Assembly (NCBI RefSeq): GCF_019550915.1
Contig: NZ_JAHWCI010000005.1
Coordinates: forward strand, 124,001-188,000
DNA: 64,000 nucleotides
Direction of reading: 5' to 3'
From: Mumia sp. zg.B17
GTDB taxonomy: Bacteria; Actinomycetota; Actinomycetes; Propionibacteriales; Nocardioidaceae
The notes under the pieces are model-generated. The model was not told the origin of the DNA. It made no database searches and saw only the letters and a program-made list of their open reading frames with translations. Positions 38,578 through 46,580 of this stretch are shown here, piece after piece; position 1 is the first letter of the stretch, and the number at the start of each line of letters is the position of its first letter. A program made the translations under genes and the position numbers.

Positions 38578-39915
38578 CTAGAGAGTGGGGAGGGGGGTCG
38601 GTTCGGGAGAGGTGCTCGCGGTGGAGCCGTTCGGAAGAGAACCGTTCGGAGCGACGGCAGGAACCGCGGTGCGACCGCGGACACGGCGTGCGAGACGATC
38701 CAGCGCCACGGCGTCGGCCGGCGTGGTGACGTCGAGCGTGCCGAGCAGACGGATGAGGTCCTCGGTGGCGACTGCGCCGTCGAGACCGCCCAGCGTCGTG
38801 TCGAAGTGGTGGACGCCGGACTTCAAGGCGGTCAGCACGTTCACCAGGCCGAGCCGGTCGTTGTCTCGCAGCCGCAGCCGTAGCGGGACGGGCCGCGCGA
38901 GGCCGACGGCGTCCTGGAGGAGGGCGCGGACCTGGAGCGGGGTCGCGGCACCCTCGGTGTCGTCGAGGCAGATCTCGGTCGCGCCGGCGCTGGCGAGCAG
39001 GTCGATCGCGGCGAGCGGGTGGTCGCCCCCCGGCTCCGCGAAGACGTCTTCGAGGATCACCACCCGGCCGTGGACGTCGGGCATGGCTTCGAGCTCTCGC
39101 AGCAGCACCGCGGCGTCCTCGACCGAGCGCAGGTCGCGACAGTCGGCACGGATCTCGAGGACGGGGATCCCCCGCTCGACCGCCTGACGAGCCTGGACGA
39201 GCGACTCGACGAGCGCACTGTGCTCCTGGGGAGCCCGGGCACCGGCCTCCGGCTGACGGCCCGTCCACGGCAGAGCCTCGAGCGGCGCGTCCGCGGTGAG
39301 ATCGGCGACGCGCACGCGGATGCCGGACCTGCCGACGTGGTGCGCAGTCTGGCGGACGGTGTCACCACTCTCGCCGCGGCTGATCAACGACGAGACGAGT
39401 CCGCTGTCCGCGAGCGTCGCGACGTCGGGGAGCACGTCGGCGAACTGCCCCCATCCTCGCGAGTGGAACAGCAACGGCGCCGTACGGCGGGCCGCGTGCC
39501 CTGCGAGCACCTCGCCGACGAAGATCGTGTGATCGCCGCCCGGATAGGCATGGACGATGCGGCAGTCCAGCCAGCCGAGCGCGGAGTCCAGCAGCGGGAC
39601 CCCGGTCGCCGCGGTGGACCACGTCTCACCGTCGAAGCGGTCGCCCACGTCACCCGCCATGCCGGCGAACCGACGCGCCACCTCGCCCTGGTCCTTCGCG
39701 AGCACGCTGATGCCGAACACGCCGCTCGAGGTGAGGAGACCGTGGGTGTAGAGCCGACGGTCAAGACAGATGGAGACGAGCGGCGGGTCGAGGCTGACGC
39801 TCGAGAACGAGCTCGCCGTCATGCCGTGGCGCACACCGTCGACGACGGTCGTGACGACGGTGACACCGCTCGGCCACTGGGCCAGCACGTCGCGGAACGT
39901 CGACGACTCCACCAC
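38578..39915 (-). CDS. flavin reductase fused to an HMG-CoA-lyase-like TIM-barrel domain
   Basis: In this 445-aa protein, residues about 1-165 are a flavin reductase domain (FRDVLAQWPSGVTVVTTVVDGVRHGMTASSFSSVSLDPPLVSICL, GDHTIFVGEV). Residues about 195-415 resemble the HMG-CoA lyase family: GATEICLDDTEGAATPLQVRALLQD, NVLTALKSGVHHFDTTLGGLDG, VATEDLIRLLGTL. The barrel's catalytic residues appear lost: RDGLQ is absent and the HxH metal ligands read RLRLRDND. The GTG has GAGGAGG upstream and follows the promoter motif at 39938-39955. It probably supplies reduced flavin to the downstream monooxygenases. The barrel may be a scaffold or sensor. Confidence 0.8.
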   Translation of the reverse strand: MVESSTFRDVLAQWPSGVTVVTTVVDGVRHGMTASSFSSVSLDPPLVSICLDRRLYTHGLLTSSGVFGISVLAKDQGEVARRFAGMAGDVGDRFDGETWSTAATGVPLLDSALGWLDCRIVHAYPGGDHTIFVGEVLAGHAARRTAPLLFHSRGWGQFADVLPDVATLADSGLVSSLISRGESGDTVRQTAHHVGRSGIRVRVADLTADAPLEALPWTGRQPEAGARAPQEHSALVESLVQARQAVERGIPVLEIRADCRDLRSVEDAAVLLRELEAMPDVHGRVVILEDVFAEPGGDHPLAAIDLLASAGATEICLDDTEGAATPLQVRALLQDAVGLARPVPLRLRLRDNDRLGLVNVLTALKSGVHHFDTTLGGLDGAVATEDLIRLLGTLDVTTPADAVALDRLARRVRGRTAVPAVAPNGSLPNGSTASTSPEPTPLPTL

Positions 39916-39937
39916 CGAACCACCTCCTCAGGTGGTA

Positions 39938-39955
39938 GAGAATATACAATATCAA
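39938..39955 (-). promoter_or_regulatory. AT-rich promoter/operator, site 6 of the island-wide motif
   Basis: On the minus strand this is TTGATATTGTATATTCTC, sharing ATAT(C/T)GTATATTCT with sites 1 and 3. It lies 22 bp before the flavin reductase GTG, with TATATT as a likely -10. The divergent GntR gene starts 117 bp away, so it can be autoregulated through this site. Confidence 0.7.
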
Positions 39956-40071
39956 CTTGCGCCTGCGCCATCTTTACAACACGACAGTTCGGCTGCTCGC
40001 CAGTCGGCGTGAGATGCGCAAGAATCTATGATGTAGGGACAGCGCCGTACCCGGATCCGAGGAGCACCCGC

Positions 40072-40779
40072 ATGGCACGACGAAGCCGGTCCGACCGGGC
40101 CACCCGCCCGATCGCCCACGTGTCGCTCGTCGACCGTGTGACGAGCGAGCTGAGGGCATCGATCCTCACGGGGGAGATCCAGCCCGGGTCGTCGGTGTCG
40201 ATCGTCGAGCTCTGCGAGCTGTACGACGTGAGCCACATCCCCGTCCGCGAGGCACTGCGCCGCCTCGAGAGCGAGGGCATCGTCAGCCTGCGTCCCGGAC
40301 GGTCCGCCCTCGTGGCAGCGCTGAGCCCGGAGGACCTGGCAGACATCTACCGCCTCCGCCGCCTGATCGAGGGCGACCTCGCGGTCAAGGCGGCCCGCAG
40401 CATGACCGAGGAACGCCTCGCCGACGCCGAGCAGGCCCTCGAGGAGTACGCCGCGATCGAGCGCGAGCCCGCGACTCTCGCGGCCGCCCACCACGCCTTC
40501 CACGAGACGCTCCTGCTCGATGTGATGGGCAACGTCGACAGGAACGTCCTCGAGCTCCTCTGGCACTCGGCCGACCGCTACCTGCACCTGCTCATGAAGG
40601 ACCTCGACCACGCTCCCGAGACCAAGGAGCAGCGCATCGACGAGCACCGCGAGCTCCTCGAGCTCGCGCGAGACGGCAAGGCTGCCGCCTTCAAGAAGTC
40701 GTGGATCGCCCATCTCGACGCCAGTGAGCGGTCGCTGATGGCCGCTCTCGGCAGCCGCGACGTGGCCGACAGCGCCTGA
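40072..40779 (+). CDS. GntR-family regulator, FadR/FCD subgroup
   Basis: This 235-aa regulator has an N-terminal winged helix (SLVDRVTSELRASILTGEIQPGSSVSIVELCELYDVSHIPVREALRRLESEGIVSLRPG) and an all-helical FCD effector domain with probable metal-binding His residues (HHAFHE, ADRYLHLL, DEHRELLEL). The ATG at 40072 has GAGGAG upstream and a TATGAT -10-like box at 40027-40032. It lies between the six-gene catabolic operon and the nitrilase/MFS genes in the middle of the GATNRTATAT-type promoters, so it is my first candidate for their regulator. FCD proteins usually bind carboxylic acids and often recognise such AT-rich palindromes. Confidence 0.9.
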   Translation: MARRSRSDRATRPIAHVSLVDRVTSELRASILTGEIQPGSSVSIVELCELYDVSHIPVREALRRLESEGIVSLRPGRSALVAALSPEDLADIYRLRRLIEGDLAVKAARSMTEERLADAEQALEEYAAIEREPATLAAAHHAFHETLLLDVMGNVDRNVLELLWHSADRYLHLLMKDLDHAPETKEQRIDEHRELLELARDGKAAAFKKSWIAHLDASERSLMAALGSRDVADSA

Positions 40780-40844
40780 TCGACCCCGCCTGATCTGCCG
40801 CGCCCGATCTGGCGCCGGCGTCCTCGCTCAGGCTGACGCGCCGC

Positions 40845-42527
40845 TCACGCGGAGGCCTCAGCCAGGTCGTGCGGGCGGACGAGCGCGTCGGCCAGGGCCC
40901 ACGGGCGACCGTCGACGACGTCGGTGCCGCGAGAGACGAAGCGGTTGACCGCTTGCTCGGGTCTCAACGTCGCGGTCGTCACCGAGCCGGCCGAGAAGAC
41001 AGGCTCGGACCTGCTGATGACGCCGTCGAACTGCCATCCGCCGCTCCACAGGGTGAAGTCGGCCGACAGCGGGACGAGCATGCCCGCACCGTGCGTGCCC
41101 GGTCGGGAGGCGACAGCGAGATTGAGCCGGTTCTCAGCGGCCCGCTCGAGCAGCAGGAGATCAAGGTCGTGCGCGGCAGCCGTGGTGAACGGGACCGCGA
41201 CCACGTCGGCATCCTGCAGTGCCGCGAGTCGGAAGGTCTCGGGATAGAGGGCGTCGTCGCCCACCACCACGGCCAGTCGGCCCCAGGGGAGGTCGATCAC
41301 GTCGAGACCCTCGCTGAGCCTTGTCGCCCAGGCGGCGTGCCGCGCGCAGGTGTGCAGCTGCGGTTGCGAGTGCACCACGCCACCGGCACCCACCACCAGG
41401 CCGACGTGCCGGTCGTCGTCGACGACCGAGGTGACGGCCAGCGTCGTCGTACCGGCAAGGGCGTCTCGGAGCGCCTCCGTGGTGAGCTGCGGAGACGCAC
41501 CGGGAGTGGCCACACCGTGCGCCCACCCGGCGAGCTCGGGGAGGACCACCAGCTCGGCGCCGCCGGAGGCCGCCTCGCGGACGAGGGCGAGGACGTCGTC
41601 GCCCTCGCGCGGGGCCAGCACGGCGGCCTCGAGCGTCGCCCTCCCGGCGGGCGCGCGACGACCTCGCGGCGCCTCGACGATCGCGCCGTACAGCTCCGGC
41701 CGACGTGAGGCGAGGAGGTCGGTGCCGTCGGGCCGTCGCTTGTCGTCAGCCTCGGCGACGTCGATGTCGGCGATCACGACCGCCTCACCGGTCCGGGGCC
41801 CGCGAGCGACGACGGTCCCGTCGGGGGCCACGATCTGGCTCTCCCCCGCCCCGTGGAGCAGCTCGGTCGGCACGCCCACCGCGGTCGCGACCGCGTCGAT
41901 GCTGTGCCCGGGCACCAGCGGACCGACCTTGTTGGCCGCGACCACCCACACCCGGTTCTCGACGGCGCGCACCGGGACGTGCAACGACGCCTCGTCGAGC
42001 GCGAAGGAGTTGAGACTGTTGAGCAGGATCTGCGCCCCGCCGACGGCGAGCATGCGCGGCGTCTCGTTGATGACGCCGTCCATGCAGGAGTAGAGGCCGA
42101 TCCTGCCGAGCGGTGTCTCGACGACCGGCGACGCCTCGGTGGCCGGGTCGAGGTGGTCACGCTCGCTCCCCATGAGGACCTGTTTGTCGCTGGTGGCGAG
42201 GACCGAACCGTCGGGCCCGAGGAGGACGTTGCTGCCGGTCGTCCGGCCGTCCTCCTGGGCGAGCGTGCAGTTGACGAGGAGATAGAGCTCGTGCTCGGCA
42301 GCGGTCGCGGCGAGAGTCCCGACGAAGGGGCCGTCCAGCGTCTGCGCCATCCGGCGCGCGTGGTCACGGTCGGCGTACCAGGAGACGTGATTGCCGAACT
42401 CCGGGAGCACGACGATCTGCGCGCCCTGGCCGGCGGCGGCCTCGACGAGGCGGACGGCACCGGCGAGATTGGCCTGGGTGTCCTCGGTCACGGCCAGCTG
42501 GATCGCGGCGACGCGTACGACTGTCAT
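40845..42527 (-). CDS. tandem nitrilase-superfamily protein with a degenerate second domain
   Basis: This 560-aa protein has two carbon-nitrogen hydrolase domains. The first (1-275) has the full Glu-Lys-Cys triad: E43 in LPEFGN, K115 in SDKQVLMGSE and C148 in YSCMDGV. The second (about 295-545) keeps a Glu (LPELAG), but the Cys position reads VVGDDALYP and no equivalent Lys is clear, so it is probably inactive. Nitrilase-fold enzymes hydrolyse amides, carbamoyl groups or nitriles. In this locus an amide or carbamoyl intermediate would suit. It is transcribed away from the MFS gene from a shared 74-bp region with motif site 8. Confidence 0.83.
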   Translation of the reverse strand: MTVVRVAAIQLAVTEDTQANLAGAVRLVEAAAGQGAQIVVLPEFGNHVSWYADRDHARRMAQTLDGPFVGTLAATAAEHELYLLVNCTLAQEDGRTTGSNVLLGPDGSVLATSDKQVLMGSERDHLDPATEASPVVETPLGRIGLYSCMDGVINETPRMLAVGGAQILLNSLNSFALDEASLHVPVRAVENRVWVVAANKVGPLVPGHSIDAVATAVGVPTELLHGAGESQIVAPDGTVVARGPRTGEAVVIADIDVAEADDKRRPDGTDLLASRRPELYGAIVEAPRGRRAPAGRATLEAAVLAPREGDDVLALVREAASGGAELVVLPELAGWAHGVATPGASPQLTTEALRDALAGTTTLAVTSVVDDDRHVGLVVGAGGVVHSQPQLHTCARHAAWATRLSEGLDVIDLPWGRLAVVVGDDALYPETFRLAALQDADVVAVPFTTAAAHDLDLLLLERAAENRLNLAVASRPGTHGAGMLVPLSADFTLWSGGWQFDGVISRSEPVFSAGSVTTATLRPEQAVNRFVSRGTDVVDGRPWALADALVRPHDLAEASA

Positions 42528-42536
42528 GCGTAAACC

Positions 42537-42545
42537 ATATATCCT
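42537..42545 (-). promoter_or_regulatory. AT-rich promoter/operator, site 8 (weaker) of the island-wide motif
   Basis: On the minus strand this reads AGGATATAT, differing from the consensus AT(C/T/G)(G/A)TATAT at its second base. It lies 10-18 bp before the nitrilase ATG in the gap shared with the MFS gene. Confidence 0.4.
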
Positions 42546-42601
42546 TCTACGATCGTCCCCTAGACTTTCACGAACCTGAATGCCGACGAGAGGACCCGGA
42601 C

Positions 42602-44017
42602 GTGAGCGAGCCGAAAGAGCCGCCGGCGCTCGAGCAGGACGCGGTGCCTCCCCCGGCCGGCGCGAAGACCACTGTCCCGCTCGACGTGTTCGTGGGACGC
42701 CCCCCGGTCGACGTCGACCTGGCCCGTCCCGCTCCCTTCGGGTGGTGGCCGGCCATCGTGATCGCCCTCGTGGCGTTCATCGACCGCGTGGAGGTCAACC
42801 TCATCGCCGGCGCCCTGCCCGCCATCCAGGAGGAGTTCGGGTTCAGCGACACCATGGCCGGCGCCATCCCGACCGCAGCCGCCCTGGCCGGCGTCGTGCT
42901 CCTCCTCCCTGCCGGTCGGCTCGCGGACAAGGGTCGCCGGACGAGCATCGTCGCTCTCGTCGTGCTCGTCTGGGCGGTCTGCTCCGTGCTGAGCGGCCTC
43001 GCGACGACGTTCGCGCTGTTCTTCATGACGCGCATCATGCTCGGTGCCGCGGGTCAGCTCTACAACCCCCCGTCGTCCAGTCTCCTCGCCGACTTCTACC
43101 CGGGGACCTCCCGCGGGAAGGCATTCGGCCTGGAGCGGGCCGGCTACTACATGGGCCTCCCCATCGGCGTCGCCGTCGGTGGCGCGATCTCCGAGGCGCT
43201 CGACTGGCGGTCCGTGTTCTTCCTGGTCGCGGTCCCCGGGGTCCTCGTCGCGGCGCTCGTCCTCACGGTCCGCGAGCCGATCCGCGGGATCGGCGACCGC
43301 ATCGACCGCCTCCGCGCCGCGACGGTGGCGGGCGCGGCTGCCGATCCCGACGGTGAGGCGTCGCCGCCGAGCCTCACGACCTCGATGTTCAGGGAGGCGC
43401 GCGCGGTCCTCGCCATCGCGTCGCTGCGGGGGATCACCATCAGCCTCGCGTTCCTCTACCTCGGTCTGGGAGGCCTCTTCTACTGGCTCCCGACGCTGCT
43501 CGAGCGCACCGAGGGACTGGCGAACGACTCCGCGGCGGCCATCACCGGAGGGATCGGCGGCGTCGGCATCGTGGTCGGCATCGTCCTCGGCAGCCGGATC
43601 GGCGACCGGCACCACGGCACGCGGTCGGGGTGGCGCATCCGCGTGAGCATGTGGTTCCTGCTCGTCGGCGCCGTGTCGATCACCGGCGTCGTCCTGCTCC
43701 CGGGCCTCGGGCTTCGGATCGCTCTCGTCGCGGTGGCGTGCGTGGGCTTCTCGGGAGCCATCCCGAACCTGACAGCCGCCTCCGCCGACGTCGTACCCGC
43801 CGAACGACGAGGCCTCGGTTTCGCCGTCGTGCAGTTCCTGCTCAGCCTCGGTGGCGCAGGCGGGCCGCTGCTCATCGGCGCCGTCTCCGACGCCACCGGA
43901 TCGATCAACACCGCGTTCCTGGCGTTGGTGCCGCCGCTGTTCACCAGCGTCCTGATCCTGCGGTGGGCCGCTCGGACGTACGACAAGGACGCGGCACGAG
44001 CGCTGTCAGGACGCTGA
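42602..44017 (+). CDS. major facilitator superfamily transporter
   Basis: This 471-aa transporter has a 55-residue cytoplasmic N-terminus and about 12 membrane helices. The MFS loop 2-3 motif is GRLADKGRRTSI, and FIDRVEVNLIAGALPAIQEEFGFSD is the first helix region, similar to anion/aromatic-acid symporters and spinster-like proteins. The GTG has AGAGGA upstream. It may import an acidic breakdown product or export waste. It ends at a strong terminator. Confidence 0.87.
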   Translation: MSEPKEPPALEQDAVPPPAGAKTTVPLDVFVGRPPVDVDLARPAPFGWWPAIVIALVAFIDRVEVNLIAGALPAIQEEFGFSDTMAGAIPTAAALAGVVLLLPAGRLADKGRRTSIVALVVLVWAVCSVLSGLATTFALFFMTRIMLGAAGQLYNPPSSSLLADFYPGTSRGKAFGLERAGYYMGLPIGVAVGGAISEALDWRSVFFLVAVPGVLVAALVLTVREPIRGIGDRIDRLRAATVAGAAADPDGEASPPSLTTSMFREARAVLAIASLRGITISLAFLYLGLGGLFYWLPTLLERTEGLANDSAAAITGGIGGVGIVVGIVLGSRIGDRHHGTRSGWRIRVSMWFLLVGAVSITGVVLLPGLGLRIALVAVACVGFSGAIPNLTAASADVVPAERRGLGFAVVQFLLSLGGAGGPLLIGAVSDATGSINTAFLALVPPLFTSVLILRWAARTYDKDAARALSGR

Positions 44018-44027
44018 CACGACAGAC

Positions 44028-44059
44028 GAGCCCCCCACCCGATGTCGGGTGGGGGGCTC
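44028..44059. terminator. bidirectional stem-loop terminator
   Basis: GAGCCCCCCACCCGA (44028-44042) pairs perfectly with its complement at 44045-44059 over 15 bp, between the convergent MFS and cupin genes. Confidence 0.85.
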
Positions 44060-44079
44060 GCGCTCGTTTCGGGACGTCG

Positions 44080-44658
44080 TCAGGCCCAGTGGCGGACGAC
44101 CGCCGTGCCTTCACCCGAGGGAGCGGCTTCTCCGGCCGCGAGGTGCGCCCACCGTCCCAGCGCGGGCCAGTAGACATCGGCGTCCGTCGGGAAAGCGCCG
44201 AGGTCGGCGCCGTCACGCAGCTCCACCGATCCGGACAGCGCTCCTCCGCCAGGGCGTACGACGCCCGGCGCGAGGTCGGTGACGGCGATCGTTCCGGGCT
44301 CAGGGGCGACGCCCTCGACCCAGCCGCCGGCCGCCCCGCTGAACCAGACGAGCGCACGCGTCTCGTCCTCGACGCCCGTCTCGGAGCGGGTCGCACGCGG
44401 CTCCACGACGAGGATCTGCCCCGGACGGCACGTGCTGCCCGACATCGACAGCGCTCCCTCGAGCACCAGCATCTCCTCGCCGGCGGGCTGGTTGCCGGTC
44501 ATGGCCCGTTGCCACCGTGCGGGGAAACGGACGAGGACGGTGCGGGAGGTGGCGTCGGCGGACTGGTGCAGCAGCACCATCTCCGCCTTCTGGTCGGCAC
44601 CGGCAGGGGCGAAGCTCGCCCATTCCAGCGCATCGTCGAAGAGATCCTGCTCGATCAC
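44080..44658 (-). CDS. cupin-domain protein (ChrR-like)
   Basis: This 192-aa cupin-like protein has the first motif around GNQPAGEEMLVLEGALSMSG, then CRPGQILVVEP; the His ligands of typical cupins are largely missing (Glu kept). It resembles the DUF4437/ChrR cupin group like the bicupin at 0.7-2.0 kb, but has no His tail. The GTG overlaps the isochorismatase-type stop (GTGA). It is last in a three-gene operon. Function unknown. Confidence 0.65.
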   Translation of the reverse strand: MIEQDLFDDALEWASFAPAGADQKAEMVLLHQSADATSRTVLVRFPARWQRAMTGNQPAGEEMLVLEGALSMSGSTCRPGQILVVEPRATRSETGVEDETRALVWFSGAAGGWVEGVAPEPGTIAVTDLAPGVVRPGGGALSGSVELRDGADLGAFPTDADVYWPALGRWAHLAAGEAAPSGEGTAVVRHWA

Positions 44659-45317
44659 GGTACGGCTCCTTCTGAGGTGCGGGACAAGGATGGGGCGAGA
44701 AAGTGAGCGACCACGTCGCTCACCGCGACCACGTCCGCATACTTCGCGTCGAGGTCGAAGAGGTTGTGCTCGTGCACGTCCACGTCGCGGTCCCCACAGG
44801 CGTCGGCAGCGACGATCGGGCGGAAGCCGTGCTGGAGGGCGTCGACCGCCGTGGCGCGCACGCAGCCGCTGGTCGAGAACCCGACCACCACGACCGTGTC
44901 GACGCCCCACGCCGTCAGGGTGGAGGCCAGCGAGGTGCCGAAGAAGGCGGACGCGTACTGCTTGGACACGACGACCTCTCCCCGCAGCGGAGCCGGCTCG
45001 TCGGGGAACGCCGCCCACGGCGAGCCCGCCTCGAAGGCGGCGAGCGCCGGCACCTTGCGCCGGAACAGGCCGCCGTCGGCGCCGCCGGCCATCAGCCGTA
45101 CCTCGGTGAAGACCACGGGGACACCGCCGGTCCGGGCCGCGTGGACGACCTGCGCTGCGGCCTCACGAGCCCGCTCGAAGCGGCCACCGCGATCGCTGAG
45201 CGGTGACTCCGGGTCGAGATAGGCGGTCACGACGTCGACCACGACCACAGCCGGACGCTCACCGAAGCCCAGGCGGCCGAGGAAGCCCGCCGCCGCGTAG
45301 TCGTCGCCGCGCTCCAT
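44655..45317 (-). CDS. isochorismatase-family (maleamate/N-carbamoylsarcosine-type) amidase
   Basis: This 220-aa alpha-beta-alpha hydrolase has the cysteine-hydrolase triad D28 (VVVVDVVTAY), K119 (VVSKQYASAF) and C152 (STSGCVRATAVDA) with the cis-peptide region VGFSTSG. The family includes maleamate amidohydrolase (NicF), N-carbamoylsarcosine amidase and nicotinamidase. The ATG overlaps the CoA-transferase stop by one base. Between a cupin and a CoA transferase, hydrolysis of an alkyl-maleamate to a diacid that is then CoA-activated is an attractive reading. Confidence 0.85.
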   Translation of the reverse strand: MERGDDYAAAGFLGRLGFGERPAVVVVDVVTAYLDPESPLSDRGGRFERAREAAAQVVHAARTGGVPVVFTEVRLMAGGADGGLFRRKVPALAAFEAGSPWAAFPDEPAPLRGEVVVSKQYASAFFGTSLASTLTAWGVDTVVVVGFSTSGCVRATAVDALQHGFRPIVAADACGDRDVDVHEHNLFDLDAKYADVVAVSDVVAHFLAPSLSRTSEGAVP

Positions 45318-46525
45318 CAGATGACGCCGGCCTCGGCAAGCGCCGCCCGCTCGTCGTCGGAGAGACCGAGCAGCGTGCCGTACACCTCGTCGTTGTGCTC
45401 GCCGAGCGACGGGCCCGTCCAACGGATGCTTCCGGGAGTGCCCGAGAGGCGCGGGACGACGTTGGGCATCGCGAGCGTGCCGAAGGTCGGGTCCGGGACA
45501 CGGACCACGGCTTCACGCGCCGCGTAGTGCGGGTCCTTGAGCATGTCGGCGGCACGGAAGATGCGCCCTGCGGGGACACCGGCCTCGTGCAGCAGCACCA
45601 GCAGGGCGTCGGCGTCGTACTTCGCCGTCCAGTCGGCGATCCGGCTGTCGAGCTCCTCCTGGTGGGCCCCGCGCGCCCCGTGGCTCGCGTAGGACGGAAG
45701 CTCGGCGAGCTCCGGCTCCCCCATCGCCGCAGCCAGGCGTCGGAAGACGGTGTCCTGGTTGGCGGCGATGAGGATGGTGTGGCCGTCCGCGGTCGGATAG
45801 ACGTTGCTGGGAGCGACGTTGGGCAGGATCGGACCGGTCCGCTCACGCTGGTAGCCGGCGACGTCCCACTCGGTCACCAGGCTCTCGGTCATCGCGAGCA
45901 CGGCCTCGTAGATCGCGCTGTCGACGACTTGTCCCTCACCCGTCCGCTCCCGGTGCAGCAGCGCGGCGAGCGTCCCCACGGTCGCATGGGTCGCGGCGAG
46001 CGAGTCGCCGATCGAGAGCCCGGTCCGCGACGGCGGTCGGTCAGGCTCACCGGTGATGTAGCGAAGCCCACCCATCGCCTCACCGATGGACCCGTACCCG
46101 GCACGGCCGGCGTACGGGCCCGTCTGGCCGTAGCCGCTGACCCGGACGAGGACGATGCCGGGATTGCGCTCCTTGAGCCGGTCGTAGCCGAGGTTCCACC
46201 GCTCGAGCGTGCCGGGCCGGAAGTTCTCGAGGACGACGTCGGCGTGCTCGACGAGGCGCAGGAAGAGCTCTTGGCCCTCGGGTCGGCGGAGGTCGAGGGT
46301 GACCGAGCGCTTGTTGCGTGCCACGACCGGCCACCACAGCGAGTGGCCGTGCGGCTTCTCGCGGCCCCACTGGCGCATCGGATCACCGACACCCGGCGCC
46401 TCCACCTTGACCACGTCGGCGCCGAGGTCACCCATCAGCTGTCCGGCGAAGGGACCCGCGAGCAGCTGGCCCGCTTCTACGACACGCACCCCGGCGAGAG
46501 CGCCGGGCGTCTGCTCCATTGACAT
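45317..46525 (-). CDS. CaiB/BaiF family III CoA transferase (second copy)
   Basis: This 402-aa CoA transferase has the catalytic Asp at about 174 (GLSIGDSLAA) and the family blocks LAGPFAGQLMGDLGADVVKVEAPG and VLENFRPGTLERW. Possible starts are ATG 46525, ATG 46519 and TTG 46531. A -10-like element in motif site 9 leaves almost no leader, so the message may be leaderless. It heads the operon with the amidase and cupin genes and is divergent from an HMG-CoA-lyase-type gene, echoing the CoA-transferase/lyase pair at 2.8-5.0 kb. Confidence 0.87.
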   Translation of the reverse strand: MSMEQTPGALAGVRVVEAGQLLAGPFAGQLMGDLGADVVKVEAPGVGDPMRQWGREKPHGHSLWWPVVARNKRSVTLDLRRPEGQELFLRLVEHADVVLENFRPGTLERWNLGYDRLKERNPGIVLVRVSGYGQTGPYAGRAGYGSIGEAMGGLRYITGEPDRPPSRTGLSIGDSLAATHATVGTLAALLHRERTGEGQVVDSAIYEAVLAMTESLVTEWDVAGYQRERTGPILPNVAPSNVYPTADGHTILIAANQDTVFRRLAAAMGEPELAELPSYASHGARGAHQEELDSRIADWTAKYDADALLVLLHEAGVPAGRIFRAADMLKDPHYAAREAVVRVPDPTFGTLAMPNVVPRLSGTPGSIRWTGPSLGEHNDEVYGTLLGLSDDERAALAEAGVI

Positions 46526-46531
46526 GGACAA

Positions 46532-46546
46532 GATCGTATATCAGAT
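46532..46546. promoter_or_regulatory. AT-rich promoter/operator, site 9 of the island-wide motif
   Basis: GATCGTATATCAGAT contains ATCGTATAT (46533-46541), identical to the core of sites 1 and 3. It lies in the 55-bp gap between the divergent CoA-transferase and HMG-CoA-lyase-type genes and can serve both. Confidence 0.6.
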
Positions 46547-46580
46547 AGACTCCGACGCCCAGGGATCCCAGGAGGACGCG

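Noticed and set aside
35750-39268. Open minus-strand frame of 1172 codons spanning two genes
   Set aside because: Only its C-terminal part (from ATG 37255) is an aldehyde dehydrogenase. The upstream part is low-complexity Arg/Pro/Gly-rich translation antiphase to the clear acyl-CoA dehydrogenase-fold and flavin reductase genes.
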